DNA of 64,000 bases, taken from assembly GCF_023476645.1 (NCBI RefSeq), contig NZ_JAMCOJ010000002.1:157561-221560 (forward strand), given 5' to 3'. The DNA comes from Cellulophaga sp. 20_2_10. Its GTDB lineage: Bacteria > Bacteroidota > Bacteroidia > Flavobacteriales > Flavobacteriaceae. The notes beneath the pieces are model-generated. The model saw only the letters and a program-made list of their open reading frames with translations. It made no database searches and had not been told where the DNA came from. Below are positions 17,963 to 28,687 of the stretch, piece by piece (positions within the stretch are counted from its first letter, which is position 1; every line of letters starts with the position of its first letter). A program made the translations under genes and the position numbers.

Positions 17963-20900
17963 TTAAAATTTAAGTTGTAATGACATAGAGTAAGATGACT
18001 GGTTTGGATATACACCATAGTCAACTGCGAAGTATTGTTGAGTATCTGCAGAATATTGAGATACTTCAGGATCCCAACCTTTGTAATCAGAAATTGTTAA
18101 TATGTTTCTTCCGATAAGACTTAATTTTACTTCTTTAAAGAAGTTTCCATTAATTTTCTGTAATACTTTTGAAGGAATTGAGTATGCTAAAGAAATTTCT
18201 CTTAGTTTAACATAAGATGCATCTTCAACCCAGAAAGAATTATTTTGATTTACATCATAAAGGCTACCGTAGTAAACTCTAGTTTTCTTTTCACTATCAG
18301 CTTTTCCAGCTTGGTCTACCATAACATTTCTTTCGCTAATGGTATTCCATTGTCCGTTTCTGTTGTATACATCACCACCTTGTTTCCAGTCCCAGAGCAT
18401 ATAGAAATCAAAGTTTTTGTAGCTGAAATTAGAAGTGATACCAACTCTAAAATCTGCATTTTGGTTACCTATTTTTTCGTTTACGGCTACACCATCCGAA
18501 TCAACTTCTATAATTGCAGCTTCACTAGTTGTTCCTATAGATGCTGTTTCTACAACAACACCATCACTATTAACCGAATAATCTGCGATTGTTGCTCCAT
18601 CTGGTAATTGACTTCCCATGGTATTTAAATCTGTTACAAATTTTCTGCCAAACATGCTTCCGAATTCTACACCTTCTTTTATCAAGAATAAATCATCTGG
18701 ACCAACTTTTTGTTCTGGCGCATTTAATTTTGTGATTGTAGCACTAGATTTTGTGAAGTTAACTCCAACATTCCATTTAACATTTTGCTTGTCAATAATT
18801 TTAGAATTTAATGACAATTCATATGTGTCAGATTCTAAATCACCTACATTTTGCCATTGGCTAGACTTACCTGCATTAGCTGGAGAAAATAAATTTACAA
18901 TCATAAATTGATCAGAAGCAACTTGGTTAGAGTATGCTACACTTAATCTAAATCTATTTAAAAAGGCAGCGTTTAAACCGTATTCGGTCTCTGTAGTTAA
19001 AGATGGTTTTAAGAATGGGTTTCCAGCTCTTCTAGCAGAAGATAGAACTCCTGTGTTTAAGGCTGTAGCTTCATACTGCCAATCAAAACCAGGTCTTTGG
19101 CCAGAAGTACCTCTTGCTGCATTTATTTTCAATTCTTGTATCCCTGGAATTTTTATATCTTCAGAAATTCTATATGCTCCAGATACTCTATAGTAGTTAT
19201 TCCATCTATTTTCAGATCCAAATAAAGAAGAACCATCTCTTCTGAATAAACCATCTACAATGTATCTATCTTTAAATACAAGACCTAAAATTGCAAACAT
19301 ATTTTGTGCTCTTTCATCTTGTTGATTAGAGTTTGCACTTACATTAGCAGAGTCAAAGTTGTCTAAAGAAGGTAGGTTTTTAAACTTAAAGTCATTTCCT
19401 GTTACAGAATAGTACTCGTAATGTCTATCTTCGGCTAGGTAACTTAATTTAGATTTAACATCTAAGTCTCCAAAAGTTTTGGCAAAATTTAAAGTTGTTT
19501 GTACTTTTTGAGAAAGATCAAAAGAATTGTTTTTATTTAAAGAACCTTTACTGTATCCAAATCCTATTTCGTCTCCAGATGTAGTGTAAGTTTCATACTT
19601 ATTTGTTCTGTTAAATCTATATGTATTATTCTCAAAAGAATATTCAACATCAGCATTTAACCAATCTGTTAACTTAAAATTTAATAAGTAACCACCTAAG
19701 AAACGTTGTTGTTTAGATTCTGCATCTCTTGAATATAGAGAATAAAGTGGATTGTCTATTTCAGATTCCCATGGATCTGGCTTAAAATAATAAGGTTGTC
19801 CATCAGGGTTGTTAGCTATTAAATTAGCATCAGGAGCTAATCTAGTTATAGATCTAAAAACACCATCTCCACCTCCCGGACTAAAGTCAGATACTCTAAT
19901 ATAGTTGTTACTAGCTTTAAAAGTTAACCAATCAAAAACTTGGTAATCTATATTCGCTCTAATGCTACTTCTTTTGTACCCTTCTGTTTCTGCTAAAATA
20001 CCTTCTGCGTCAGTGTTTTCAAAAGAGAAAAATGTTTTTGCTCTTTCTCCACCAGAAGAAATAGAAGAGTATAGGGTTTTGTTGATACCTGTCTTAAAGA
20101 ATAAATCTTGAAAGTCATTATAAACACCATAAGGATTATCAGAATAACCATCTGCAGACTCTATTCTGGAACCTTGAACAGCAGTTGGTCCGTTGTTGGC
20201 ATACACACTTTGATAGTTGCTTGGGTAGGTTACACCTTCGTATTTAGTGTATTGACCTTGAAAGTTTTGCCAGTCAGAAGCAAGTTCATAACCGTGCGAT
20301 TGGTTTGTGTCTACTAAGTTTGTTATTTTAGAAAATCCAGTTTCTGCTCTTACAGTAACTTCTGTCTTTCCTATTTTACCTCTTTTTGAGCTAATTACAA
20401 TAACACCATTTCCTGCTCTTGATCCATATAGTGAAGATGCTGAAGCACCTTTTACTATCTCAAAACTAGCGATGTCATCTACATTTATATCGGCTAAACC
20501 ACCTTCTACAAAAACACCATCTAAGATAACTAATGGAGATTGTGAACCGTATAAATTGGCAGCACCTCTTAATATAATTGTAGCTCCTTGTCCAGGTCTA
20601 CCTAAATTATTAACAGATATACCAGACACTTTACCTTGTAAAGCACTTGCGGCAGAACCAGCAGGCACCTTTTTTAGTTCCTCTGCGGATACTGATGCTA
20701 CTGTTACAGATAGTTTTCTTTTATCTGTTGCACCTGCAACACCAGTAACTACTACCTCTTGCAGAGCTTCGGCATCTTCTTCCATTTGAACATTTATTGA
20801 ATTTTTAGCATCAATAGTTCTTGTTGTTTCTTTTTGGCCAAGGTATGTGTAGATTAATACTTGTCCAACATTTCCGGCTATGGTGTATTCACCATCAAAT

Positions 20901-21067
20901 CCGGTTTGCGTTCCAGTTTTTGTTCCTTTAACAAGAATGTTAACGCCTGGTAATGGTAATCCATCTTGATCTGTTACCGTACCTGAAATCGTTTTTTGTT
21001 GCGCAAAAGACAGATGCACAATAAACACTAACAAGAGTGCTAAGATTCCTCTTTTTTTTGTTTTCAT
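17963..21067 (-). CDS. SusC/RagA-family TonB-dependent transporter (second pair)
   Basis: 1034 residues from the ATG at 21067 (MKTKKRGILALLLVFIVHL). An in-frame codon 30 bases upstream was rejected because that stretch is part of the non-coding leader shared with the first susC, whose protein begins at exactly this methionine. Domains: signal peptide, carboxypeptidase-regulatory-like domain (LPLPGVNILVKGT), EEDAEALQEVVVTG, plug with VKGASASSLYGSRAGNGVIVI, and a barrel ending SYSMSLQLKF. The first ~110 residues closely match the paralogue; the rest is only family-level similar. It is divergent from the rpsL promoter. Confidence 0.95.
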   Translation of the reverse strand: MKTKKRGILALLLVFIVHLSFAQQKTISGTVTDQDGLPLPGVNILVKGTKTGTQTGFDGEYTIAGNVGQVLIYTYLGQKETTRTIDAKNSINVQMEEDAEALQEVVVTGVAGATDKRKLSVTVASVSAEELKKVPAGSAASALQGKVSGISVNNLGRPGQGATIILRGAANLYGSQSPLVILDGVFVEGGLADINVDDIASFEIVKGASASSLYGSRAGNGVIVISSKRGKIGKTEVTVRAETGFSKITNLVDTNQSHGYELASDWQNFQGQYTKYEGVTYPSNYQSVYANNGPTAVQGSRIESADGYSDNPYGVYNDFQDLFFKTGINKTLYSSISSGGERAKTFFSFENTDAEGILAETEGYKRSSIRANIDYQVFDWLTFKASNNYIRVSDFSPGGGDGVFRSITRLAPDANLIANNPDGQPYYFKPDPWESEIDNPLYSLYSRDAESKQQRFLGGYLLNFKLTDWLNADVEYSFENNTYRFNRTNKYETYTTSGDEIGFGYSKGSLNKNNSFDLSQKVQTTLNFAKTFGDLDVKSKLSYLAEDRHYEYYSVTGNDFKFKNLPSLDNFDSANVSANSNQQDERAQNMFAILGLVFKDRYIVDGLFRRDGSSLFGSENRWNNYYRVSGAYRISEDIKIPGIQELKINAARGTSGQRPGFDWQYEATALNTGVLSSARRAGNPFLKPSLTTETEYGLNAAFLNRFRLSVAYSNQVASDQFMIVNLFSPANAGKSSQWQNVGDLESDTYELSLNSKIIDKQNVKWNVGVNFTKSSATITKLNAPEQKVGPDDLFLIKEGVEFGSMFGRKFVTDLNTMGSQLPDGATIADYSVNSDGVVVETASIGTTSEAAIIEVDSDGVAVNEKIGNQNADFRVGITSNFSYKNFDFYMLWDWKQGGDVYNRNGQWNTISERNVMVDQAGKADSEKKTRVYYGSLYDVNQNNSFWVEDASYVKLREISLAYSIPSKVLQKINGNFFKEVKLSLIGRNILTISDYKGWDPEVSQYSADTQQYFAVDYGVYPNQSSYSMSLQLKF

Positions 21068-21120
21068 TTTTTTGAGTTTTGAATTAGTCGATTCCAAAAA
21101 TCATAAAATAATGTTAATAA

Positions 21121-21149
21121 AAAAAATAATTTTGCTCTTTTTTTAACAA
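21121..21149 (-). promoter_or_regulatory. Probable promoter of the second susC
   Basis: Aligned without gaps to the first susC promoter: TTG (21149-21147), 17 bases, then TTATTTTTT in place of TTAGTTTGC. The -7 box is degenerate here. Downstream, ATTAACAT, GATTTTTG and TCGACTAATTCAAA are shared with the other leader. Confidence 0.35.
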
Positions 21150-21295
21150 ACAATAGTAATATTTTAATTAACAATTGTTTTCTATATATGAATTTTAGTA
21201 TTTTTTTACTGTATGAATGTACTCTTTTCGGCAGGTGTGTTGTATGTTTTTATTTGTTCTTTCTGATTTAAAAGATTAAAATAATGCGTAAGTGT

Positions 21296-21325
21296 TTGAA
21301 CTTTAATAAATAATTACTACATTTG
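21296..21325 (+). promoter_or_regulatory. Promoter of the rpsL-rpsG-fusA operon
   Basis: TTG (21296-21298), exactly 19 bases, then TACATTTG followed by C: a textbook Bacteroidota sigma-A promoter (TTG-N19-TAnnTTTG). The predicted start is near 21331, leaving a leader of about 40 bases before rpsL. Confidence 0.85.
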
Positions 21326-21371
21326 CGCCCCTTAAAAGAAGGGAAAAAATTTATATACATATAAATATAGT

Positions 21372-21746
21372 ATGCCAACAATTTCACAATTAGTACGAAA
21401 AGGAAGGGTCTCAATTACTAAGAAGAGTAAATCGGCTGCTTTGGATTCGTGTCCTCAAAGAAGAGGGGTTTGTACACGTGTTTACACAACTACTCCAAAG
21501 AAACCAAACTCTGCAATGCGTAAAGTAGCAAGAGTTAGGTTAACAAATGGAAAAGAAGTAAATGCTTACATCCCAGGAGAGGGTCACAATTTACAGGAGC
21601 ACTCGATAGTATTAGTAAGAGGCGGAAGAGTAAAAGATTTACCAGGTGTTAGGTACCACATCGTTAGAGGTGCTTTAGATACGGCAGGTGTTGCTGGGAG
21701 AACTCAGCGTAGATCTAAGTATGGAGCAAAACGCCCTAAGAAGTAA
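21372..21746 (+). CDS. rpsL: Ribosomal protein S12
   Basis: 124 residues. The decoding-centre loops are intact: [17 protein letters not shown] and [14 protein letters not shown], with lysines at the two positions where substitutions give streptomycin resistance (wild-type state). S12 sits at the A-site side of the 30S subunit. It is first in the operon, 26 bases before rpsG. Confidence 0.98.
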   Translation: MPTISQLVRKGRVSITKKSKSAALDSCPQRRGVCTRVYTTTPKKPNSAMRKVARVRLTNGKEVNAYIPGEGHNLQEHSIVLVRGGRVKDLPGVRYHIVRGALDTAGVAGRTQRRSKYGAKRPKK

Positions 21747-21772
21747 TAAACTAACACTTACAAAGAGAAGAA

Positions 21773-22249
21773 ATGAGAAAAAAACAGGCGAAAAAAAGGC
21801 CTCTTTTACCAGATCCAAAATTCAATGATCAATTAGTGACACGTTTCGTTAATATGATGATGTGGGATGGTAAAAAATCTGTTGCCTTTAAGGTTTTCTA
21901 TGATGCAATTGCAATTGTAGAAGAAAAAAATACTGATGAGGAAAAGTCAGCTTTAGAATTATGGAAGGAAGCATTGTCAAATGTTATGCCGCACGTAGAA
22001 GTACGTAGTAGAAGAGTTGGTGGAGCTACTTTTCAGATTCCAATGCAGATTAGACCAGATCGTAAAATTTCTACTGCTATGAAGTGGTTGATTAGTTATT
22101 CTCGTAAGAGAAATGAAAAATCAATGGCTCAGAAGTTAGCTGCTGAAGTTTTAGCTGCGGCTAAAGAAGAAGGTGCTGCGGTTAAGAAAAGAGTTGATAC
22201 TCACAAAATGGCTGAAGCTAACAAAGCATTCTCACATTTTAGATTCTAG
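21773..22249 (+). CDS. rpsG: Ribosomal protein S7
   Basis: 158 residues, the usual bacterial length. The start [15 protein letters not shown] and the conserved [17 protein letters not shown] and [14 protein letters not shown] segments identify S7, the primary 30S head-assembly protein. fusA begins two bases after its stop. Confidence 0.98.
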   Translation: MRKKQAKKRPLLPDPKFNDQLVTRFVNMMMWDGKKSVAFKVFYDAIAIVEEKNTDEEKSALELWKEALSNVMPHVEVRSRRVGGATFQIPMQIRPDRKISTAMKWLISYSRKRNEKSMAQKLAAEVLAAAKEEGAAVKKRVDTHKMAEANKAFSHFRF

Positions 22250-22251
22250 AT

Positions 22252-24384
22252 ATGAGTAGAGATTTAAGATATACAAGAAATATTGGTATTGCTGCGCATA
22301 TTGATGCTGGTAAAACAACAACAACAGAACGTATTTTGTTTTATACGGGTGTTAGTCATAAAATAGGAGAAGTGCATGATGGTGCTGCTACTATGGACTG
22401 GATGGAGCAAGAGCAGGAAAGAGGTATTACAATTACTTCTGCTGCTACAACTTGTACTTGGCAGTTTCCTATGGAAAATGGCGAACCTACTGAAGATGCA
22501 AAAGGATACCACTTTAATATTATAGATACTCCGGGTCACGTAGATTTTACTGTAGAAGTAAATAGATCTTTACGTGTTTTGGATGGTTTGGTTTTCTTGT
22601 TTAGTGCTGTTGATGGTGTTGAGCCTCAGTCAGAAACTAACTGGAGATTAGCAGATAATTATAAAGTTCCTCGTATTGGTTTCGTTAATAAAATGGACCG
22701 TCAAGGATCAAACTTTTTAATGGTTTGTAAGCAAGTTAAATCTATGTTAGGTTCTAATGCAGTTCCAATTGTATTGCCAATAGGTGATGAGGCTGATTTT
22801 AGAGGTATAGTTGATTTAGCTAAGAACAGAGCTATTGTGTGGCATGAAGAGGGCTTTGGTGCTACTTTTGATGTTGTTGATATTCCTGAAGAGATGAAAG
22901 CTGAAGTACGTGAGTATAGAGGCGCATTAATTGAGGCTGTTGCTGAGTATGATGAAACTCTTATGGAGAAATTCTTTGAGGATGAAGATTCTATTACAGA
23001 GGACGAGGTGCATGCTGCTTTAAGGGCTGCTGTTATGGATCGTGCTATTATACCAATGATTTGTGGTTCTTCTTTTAAAAATAAAGGAGTTCAATTTTTA
23101 TTGGATGCTGTTTGTAGATATTTACCTTCTCCTGTTGATAAGGAGGATATCGTAGGGACTAATCCTGATACAGGTGAAGAGGAAACTCGTAAGCCAGATG
23201 CTAAGGCGCCTTTCGCGGCATTAGCTTTTAAAATTGCAACTGATCCGTTTGTAGGTCGTTTAGCATTTTTTAGAACATATTCAGGTCGTTTAGATGCTGG
23301 TTCTTATATATTAAATAATAGATCTGGTAAAAAAGAACGTATTTCTCGTATTTACCAAATGCATTCTAATAAGCAAAATGCTATCGATTATATCGAAGCA
23401 GGAGATATTGGAGCTGCAGTAGGGTTCAAGGATATTAAGACTGGTGATACTATGTCTGATGAAAAACATCCTATTGTTTTAGAAAGTATGGACTTCCCTG
23501 ATCCGGTAATTGGTATTGCGGTTGAGCCTAAAACTAAAGTTGATGTAGATAAGTTAGGTATGGCTTTAGCTAAATTAGCTGAAGAAGATCCGACTTTCCA
23601 AGTAAAAACAGATGAGGCTTCAGGACAGACTATTATTTCTGGAATGGGTGAGCTTCACTTGGATATTATTGTTGATCGTTTAAGAAGAGAATTTAAAGTT
23701 GAAGTGAACCAAGGTGAGCCTCAAGTTGAATATAAAGAAGCATTGACAAAAACGGCATCGCATAGAGAAACTTATAAGAAGCAATCTGGTGGTCGTGGTA
23801 AGTTTGGAGATATTTCATTTGAGATGGGTCCTGTGGATTCTGATTTCGAAGGTGAAGGTCTTCAGTTTGTTGATCAGATTAAAGGTGGTCGTATTCCAAA
23901 AGAATTTATACCATCTGTTCAGAAAGGATTTGATATCGCTATGAAGAATGGTCCTTTAGCAGGTTATGAAATGGATTCAATGAAAGTTGTTCTTAAGGAT
24001 GGATCTTTCCACCCTGTGGATTCTGATGCATTATCTTTTGAATTAGCTGCGAAAATGGGTTATAAAGCTGCTGGTAAAGCTGCTGGAGCTGTAATAATGG
24101 AGCCTATAATGAAAATGGAGGTATTAACTCCAGAAGAAAATATGGGTGATATAGTAGGTGATCTTAATAGAAGAAGAGGTGTTATCAGTAGTATGGATGA
24201 CAGAGCTGGCGCTAAGGTTGTTAAGGGACAAGTTCCTTTATCGGAAATGTTTGGATATGTTACATCATTAAGAACATTATCTTCTGGTAGAGCAACGTCT
24301 ACAATGGAATTTTCGCATTATGCAGAAACTCCATCTAATATATCTGAAGAAGTTATTAAGTCAGCAAAAGGAGCAACCTCTTAA
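22252..24384 (+). CDS. fusA: Elongation factor G
   Basis: 710 residues. G1 [16 protein letters not shown]2 [12 protein letters not shown]3 [12 protein letters not shown] and G4 NKMD are all present, followed by domains II-V (for example [18 protein letters not shown]). EF-G is the GTPase that drives translocation. It is in the same operon as rpsL and rpsG; rpsJ starts 10 bases after its stop. Confidence 0.98.
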   Translation: MSRDLRYTRNIGIAAHIDAGKTTTTERILFYTGVSHKIGEVHDGAATMDWMEQEQERGITITSAATTCTWQFPMENGEPTEDAKGYHFNIIDTPGHVDFTVEVNRSLRVLDGLVFLFSAVDGVEPQSETNWRLADNYKVPRIGFVNKMDRQGSNFLMVCKQVKSMLGSNAVPIVLPIGDEADFRGIVDLAKNRAIVWHEEGFGATFDVVDIPEEMKAEVREYRGALIEAVAEYDETLMEKFFEDEDSITEDEVHAALRAAVMDRAIIPMICGSSFKNKGVQFLLDAVCRYLPSPVDKEDIVGTNPDTGEEETRKPDAKAPFAALAFKIATDPFVGRLAFFRTYSGRLDAGSYILNNRSGKKERISRIYQMHSNKQNAIDYIEAGDIGAAVGFKDIKTGDTMSDEKHPIVLESMDFPDPVIGIAVEPKTKVDVDKLGMALAKLAEEDPTFQVKTDEASGQTIISGMGELHLDIIVDRLRREFKVEVNQGEPQVEYKEALTKTASHRETYKKQSGGRGKFGDISFEMGPVDSDFEGEGLQFVDQIKGGRIPKEFIPSVQKGFDIAMKNGPLAGYEMDSMKVVLKDGSFHPVDSDALSFELAAKMGYKAAGKAAGAVIMEPIMKMEVLTPEENMGDIVGDLNRRRGVISSMDDRAGAKVVKGQVPLSEMFGYVTSLRTLSSGRATSTMEFSHYAETPSNISEEVIKSAKGATS

Positions 24385-24394
24385 ATTTACGAAA

Positions 24395-24700
24395 ATGAGT
24401 CAAAAAATTAGAATAAAATTAAAATCTTACGATCATAATTTAGTGGATAAATCTGCTGAGAAGATTGTTAAGACAGTTAAGGCTACTGGAGCGGTTATTA
24501 CAGGTCCAATTCCGTTACCTACTCACAAGAAAATATTTACAGTATTGCGTTCTCCGCACGTAAATAAGAAATCTAGAGAGCAGTTTCAGTTAAGTTCTTA
24601 TAAAAGATTACTAGATATTTACAGTTCTTCTTCGAAGACAATTGACGCTCTAATGAAGTTAGAGTTGCCAAGTGGTGTAGAAGTAGAGATCAAAGTTTAA
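24395..24700 (+). CDS. rpsJ: Ribosomal protein S10
   Basis: 101 residues from the ATG at 24395 ([18 protein letters not shown]), the conserved N-terminus. A longer reading that begins inside fusA has no support. S10 is a 30S head protein and a transcription-antitermination partner (NusE). The gene follows fusA closely but is separated from rplC by a 160-base spacer that contains a hairpin with a U-tract. Confidence 0.97.
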   Translation: MSQKIRIKLKSYDHNLVDKSAEKIVKTVKATGAVITGPIPLPTHKKIFTVLRSPHVNKKSREQFQLSSYKRLLDIYSSSSKTIDALMKLELPSGVEVEIKV

Positions 24701-24777
24701 GTATCTCTGTCTGCTTCTGTATGGAGTAGATGACATGTCCTGAGCGTTTCGCAAAGGAAAAACGGAAAAAATAAATT

Positions 24778-24809
24778 CAGGGTTGAGTTATTTTTGACCC
24801 TGTTTTTTT
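24778..24809 (+). terminator. Hairpin with U-tract between rpsJ and rplC (terminator or attenuator)
   Basis: CAGGGTT and GACCCTG form a 7-base stem (last pair G-U) with an 11-base loop, followed by seven T. It has the form of an intrinsic terminator yet lies within the ribosomal supercluster. I see no good -7 box between it and rplC, so partial readthrough or regulated attenuation is possible. Confidence 0.65.
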
Positions 24810-24860
24810 GTCGTAAAGTGAAATAATAAATAAGTAATTAATAACAAATAATTAATAAAT

Positions 24861-25478
24861 ATGTCTGGGTTAATTGGAAGAAAGATTGGCATGACCAGCA
24901 TCTTTGATGAAAATGGAAAGAATATTCCATGTACAGTAATCGAAGCTGGGCCGTGTGTTGTTACCCAAGTCAGAACTGAAGAAGTTGATGGGTATAGTGC
25001 TCTTCAACTTGGTTTCGATGACAAGGCAGAAAAGCGTGCTAATAAGGCTCAAACGGGTCATTTTAAAAAGGCAGGTACTTCTCCTAAAAAGAAAGTCGTT
25101 GAATTTCAAGGTTTTGATGGTGAGTTTAAACTTGGTGATGCCGTAGGTGTTGATCAGTTTAAAGAAGGTGAATTTGTAGATGTAGCTGGTACATCTAAAG
25201 GTAAAGGTTTTCAAGGTGTAGTAAAAAGACACGGCTTTGCTGGTGTTGGTCAAGCTACGCATGGTCAACATAATAGATTAAGGGCTCCGGGTTCTATTGG
25301 TGCAGCTTCTTACCCTGCAAGAGTTTTTAAGGGTATGAAAATGGCAGGTAGAATGGGTGGTGAAAGAGTCACTGTTCAAAACCTTAGAATTTATAAAATA
25401 GTTCCAGAAAAAAATCTTTTAGTAGTAAAAGGTTGTGTTCCTGGTCATAAAAACGCTTACGTAACTATTCAGAAGTAA
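24861..25478 (+). CDS. rplC: Ribosomal protein L3
   Basis: 205 residues. [19 protein letters not shown] is the typical N-terminus. The central loop near residues 140-155 ([17 protein letters not shown]) reaches the peptidyl-transferase centre. Its last base is shared with the rplD start codon (TAATG), which couples the two genes. Confidence 0.98.
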   Translation: MSGLIGRKIGMTSIFDENGKNIPCTVIEAGPCVVTQVRTEEVDGYSALQLGFDDKAEKRANKAQTGHFKKAGTSPKKKVVEFQGFDGEFKLGDAVGVDQFKEGEFVDVAGTSKGKGFQGVVKRHGFAGVGQATHGQHNRLRAPGSIGAASYPARVFKGMKMAGRMGGERVTVQNLRIYKIVPEKNLLVVKGCVPGHKNAYVTIQK

Positions 25479-26107
25479 TGAAAGTAGCAGTTTTAGATAG
25501 TAAAGGAAAAGATACGGGTAGAAAGGTAGACCTTTCTGATTCAGTATTCGCAATAGAGCCTAATAACCATGCTGTATATTTAGATGTAAAGCAGTATTTG
25601 GCACATCAGAGGCAAGGAAACCACAAGTCGAAGGAAAGAGCTGAGATAGCTGGTAGTACAAGAAAAATTAAGAAACAAAAAGGAACTGGTACTGCTCGTG
25701 CGGGTAGTATTAAGTCTCCTGTTTTTAGAGGTGGTGGTCGTATTTTTGGCCCACGTCCTAAAGACTACAAGCAGAAATTAAACAAAAACGTAAAGCGTTT
25801 GGCTAGAAAATCTGCTTTTAGTATTAAACAAAATGAGAAAGCAATTTTAGTAGTTGAAGACTTTAATTTTGATGCACCGAAAACGAAAGAATTTAAGAAA
25901 GTTCTTGAATCATTAGGTGTTGAAAATAAAAAATCTTTATTTGTGTTGGGTGATTCAAATAATAATGTATATTTGTCATCGCGCAATTTAAAGCGTTCAG
26001 AAGTTGTAATTAACTCAGAACTAAGTACTTACAAGATACTTAACGCTTCAACTGTAGTGTTATTTGAAGGTGCTTTAGAGGGAATTGTATCGAACTTAAA
26101 CAAATAG
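25478..26107 (+). CDS. rplD: Ribosomal protein L4
   Basis: 209 residues with the tunnel loop containing [25 protein letters not shown]. In gamma-proteobacteria L4 represses the S10 operon through a leader; whether that holds here is unknown. It starts on the last base of rplC. Confidence 0.98.
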   Translation: MKVAVLDSKGKDTGRKVDLSDSVFAIEPNNHAVYLDVKQYLAHQRQGNHKSKERAEIAGSTRKIKKQKGTGTARAGSIKSPVFRGGGRIFGPRPKDYKQKLNKNVKRLARKSAFSIKQNEKAILVVEDFNFDAPKTKEFKKVLESLGVENKKSLFVLGDSNNNVYLSSRNLKRSEVVINSELSTYKILNASTVVLFEGALEGIVSNLNK

Positions 26108-26114
26108 AAAAGCA

Positions 26115-26405
26115 ATGAGTATAATAGTTAAGCCAATAATTACGGAAAAAATGACCGCTGATAGCGAGTTGTATAATCGTTATGGTTTCGTTGTGGATTT
26201 AAAAGCCAATAAAATTCAGATTAAGAATGCTGTAGAGCAGGCTTATGGAGTTTCGGTAAAAAATGTTCGAACAATGATTTATGGACCAAAGCGTAAAACA
26301 CGTCACACTAAGACAGGTGTGCAGCACGGAAAAACTAATAGCTATAAAAAAGCTATTATTGACGTGGTAGAAGGAGATATAATTGATTTTTATAATAATC
26401 TATAA
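26115..26405 (+). CDS. rplW: Ribosomal protein L23
   Basis: 96 residues (IVKPIITEKMTADSE; YGVSVKNVRTMIYGPKRK). L23 is at the tunnel exit and docks trigger factor and SRP. It lies in the standard position between rplD and rplB with short spacers. Confidence 0.97.
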   Translation: MSIIVKPIITEKMTADSELYNRYGFVVDLKANKIQIKNAVEQAYGVSVKNVRTMIYGPKRKTRHTKTGVQHGKTNSYKKAIIDVVEGDIIDFYNNL

Positions 26406-26414
26406 AGACAAAGC

Positions 26415-27239
26415 ATGTCAGTTAGAAAATTAAAACCAATCACTCCAGGACAGCGATTTAGAGTAGTAAACGGATTTGACGCGATTACTACTGATAAGCC
26501 GGAGAAAAGTTTACTTGCTCCGTTAAAAAAGTCTGGAGGTAGAAACAGTCAGGGTAAAATGACAATACGCCAAAAAGGTGGAGGTCATAAAAGAAGGTAT
26601 CGTGTAATAGATTTTAAGCGTGACAAACAAGGTGTTGTTGCAACTGTAGAATCTATACAATACGATCCTAACAGAACAGCATTTATTGCATTGGTAGAGT
26701 ATACTGATGGCGAAAAGAGATATATTGTTGCTCAAAATGGTTTAGAAGTAGATCAGAAAATTTCTTCTGGTGAAACAGCTTCTCCGGAAGTTGGTAATGC
26801 TTTACCTTTAAGTGCAATTCCTTTAGGAACAATTATTTCTTGTATAGAACTACGTCCTGGGCAAGGTGCTGTTATGGCAAGGAGTGCGGGTACTTTTGCT
26901 CAGTTAATGGCAAAAGATGGAAAATTTGTAACTGTTAAGTTGCCGTCAGGTGAAACTAGATTAGTTTTAGCTGGTTGTATGGCTACGATAGGAGCGGTAT
27001 CAAATTCTGATCACCAATTACTAGTATCTGGTAAAGCAGGTAGAAGTAGATGGTTAGGTAGAAGACCAAGAACAAGACCGGTAGCGATGAACCCTGTAGA
27101 TCACCCAATGGGAGGTGGTGAAGGTAGAGCTTCAGGTGGTCATCCAAGATCAAGAAATGGTATACCAGCTAAAGGATTTAGAACTCGTTCTAAAACTAAG
27201 GATACAAATAGATATATATTAGAACGTAGAAAGAAATAA
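26415..27239 (+). CDS. rplB: Ribosomal protein L2
   Basis: 274 residues. Conserved segments [19 protein letters not shown] and [13 protein letters not shown] (with the His associated with peptidyl-transferase function) are intact. It is co-transcribed with rplW and rpsS. Confidence 0.98.
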   Translation: MSVRKLKPITPGQRFRVVNGFDAITTDKPEKSLLAPLKKSGGRNSQGKMTIRQKGGGHKRRYRVIDFKRDKQGVVATVESIQYDPNRTAFIALVEYTDGEKRYIVAQNGLEVDQKISSGETASPEVGNALPLSAIPLGTIISCIELRPGQGAVMARSAGTFAQLMAKDGKFVTVKLPSGETRLVLAGCMATIGAVSNSDHQLLVSGKAGRSRWLGRRPRTRPVAMNPVDHPMGGGEGRASGGHPRSRNGIPAKGFRTRSKTKDTNRYILERRKK

Positions 27240-27251
27240 AATTAGAAAAAA

Positions 27252-27530
27252 ATGGCACGTTCACTAAAGAAAGGACCTTACGTTCATTATAGTTTAGATA
27301 AGAAAGTTCAACAAAATGTTGAGTCGGGTAAAAAAGCAGTTATTAAGACTTGGTCTAGGGCTTCTATGATTACTCCTGATTTTGTTGGTCAAACTATAGC
27401 AGTACACAACGGTAGACAATTTGTTCCTGTTTATGTAACAGAGAATATGGTAGGGCATAAATTAGGAGAATTTTCACCAACTAGATCTTTTAGAGGTCAC
27501 GCTGGTGCGAAGAACAAAGGAAAAAAGTAA
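27252..27530 (+). CDS. rpsS: Ribosomal protein S19
   Basis: 92 residues ([36 protein letters not shown]). A 30S head protein that contacts S13 and the A-site finger. It is three bases upstream of rplV. Confidence 0.98.
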   Translation: MARSLKKGPYVHYSLDKKVQQNVESGKKAVIKTWSRASMITPDFVGQTIAVHNGRQFVPVYVTENMVGHKLGEFSPTRSFRGHAGAKNKGKK

Positions 27531-27533
27531 GCT

Positions 27534-27941
27534 ATGGGAGTTCGTAAAAAACAGATGGCCGAAAGAATTAAGGCTGAAAAGAAAAAGATTGCTTTTGCAA
27601 AGTTGAACAATTGTCCAACTTCGCCAAGAAAAATGCGTCTTGTTGCAGATTTAATTAGAGGTGTACAGGTAGAGAAGGCTTTGGCTATATTAAAATTTAG
27701 TCAAAAAGAAGCTTCAAGAAGAGTAGAGAAGTTGTTACTTTCTGCTATTGCTAACTGGCAATCTAAAAATGAAGATGCAGATATTGAAGAGGCTGATCTT
27801 ATTGTTAAAGAGATAAGAGTAGATAGTGGAGCAATGTTAAAAAGGTTAAGACCAGCGCCACAAGGAAGAGCACATAGAATTAGAAAACGTTCTAACCACG
27901 TAACATTAGTGTTAGAATCTAACAATAAAACTCAAAGCTAA
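27534..27941 (+). CDS. rplV: Ribosomal protein L22
   Basis: 135 residues. A charged N-terminal extension of about 25 residues ([19 protein letters not shown]) precedes the conserved core ([14 protein letters not shown]); the tunnel hairpin includes [20 protein letters not shown]. The extension may be real or an in-frame upstream start. Confidence 0.95.
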   Translation: MGVRKKQMAERIKAEKKKIAFAKLNNCPTSPRKMRLVADLIRGVQVEKALAILKFSQKEASRRVEKLLLSAIANWQSKNEDADIEEADLIVKEIRVDSGAMLKRLRPAPQGRAHRIRKRSNHVTLVLESNNKTQS

Positions 27942-27950
27942 GACATTACT

Positions 27951-28667
27951 ATGGGACAAAAAACAAATCCAATCGGGAATCGTCTAGGTATCATCAGAGG
28001 TTGGGAATCTAACTGGTACGGTGGAAATGATTATGGAGACAAATTAGCAGAGGATGATAAAATACGTAAGTATGTTCATGCTCGTTTAGCTAAGGCTAGT
28101 GTTTCTAGAATTATTATAGAACGTACTTTAAAGCTTGTTACAGTAACTATTACAACTGCAAGACCTGGTATCATTATAGGTAAAGGTGGTCAGGAAGTTG
28201 ATAAGTTAAAGGAAGAGCTTAAGAAAATTACAAGTAAAGAGGTTCAGATCAATATCTTTGAAATTAAGAGACCTGAAGTAGATGCTAATCTTGTTGGAGC
28301 TAGTGTTGCACGTCAAATTGAAAATAGAATTTCTTACAGAAGAGCTATTAAGATGGCAATTGCAGCTGCAATGAGAATGAATGCAGAAGGAATTAAAATA
28401 CAGATCTCTGGGAGATTGAATGGTGCTGAAATGGCTCGTTCTGAATCTTACAAAGATGGTAGAATTCCGTTATCTACTTTTAGAGCAGATATAGACTACG
28501 CATTAAATGAAGCGCATACTACTTATGGAAGATTAGGTATTAAAGTGTGGATTATGAAAGGTGAGGTTTATGGAAAGAGAGAGCTTTCTCCATTAGTTGG
28601 GATGTCTAAAGGACAGAGCAAAGGTGGTAGAAATGAAGGACCTAAGAAACAACGTCGTAGAAAGTAA
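27951..28667 (+). CDS. rpsC: Ribosomal protein S3
   Basis: 238 residues. The KH domain is visible at [18 protein letters not shown], and the C-terminal part contains [14 protein letters not shown]3 is at the mRNA entry channel. It starts 9 bases after rplV. Confidence 0.98.
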   Translation: MGQKTNPIGNRLGIIRGWESNWYGGNDYGDKLAEDDKIRKYVHARLAKASVSRIIIERTLKLVTVTITTARPGIIIGKGGQEVDKLKEELKKITSKEVQINIFEIKRPEVDANLVGASVARQIENRISYRRAIKMAIAAAMRMNAEGIKIQISGRLNGAEMARSESYKDGRIPLSTFRADIDYALNEAHTTYGRLGIKVWIMKGEVYGKRELSPLVGMSKGQSKGGRNEGPKKQRRRK

Positions 28668-28687
28668 TTATTTAAAGAGATATAGAA

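Larger units (their letters stand above)
21068..21371. other. Divergent intergenic region, 304 bases
   Basis: The region between the second susC (minus) and rpsL (plus). It holds the susC leader and promoter (about 21068-21149) and the strong rpsL promoter (21296-21325). The middle is AT-rich, and I see no gene in it. Confidence 0.6.

Noticed and set aside
17953-18024. 24-residue N-terminal extension of the second SusD
   Set aside because: It would overlap the susC coding end and precede a normal lipoprotein signal, burying it.
20307-20789. Plus-strand open frame of 160 codons inside the second susC
   Set aside because: It mirrors the conserved plug-region codons of SusC; no start context or family support.
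21068-21097. Ten-residue N-terminal extension of the second SusC
   Set aside because: The bases belong to the leader shared with the first susC, whose ATG aligns with the internal methionine.
24320-24394. N-terminal extension of rpsJ starting inside fusA
   Set aside because: S10 starts at the conserved MSQKIRI; the extension overlaps fusA codons and has no counterpart in S10.
24870-25271. Minus-strand open frame inside rplC
   Set aside because: Opposite strand of a highly conserved ribosomal protein gene; composition is that of a reverse-complement artefact.
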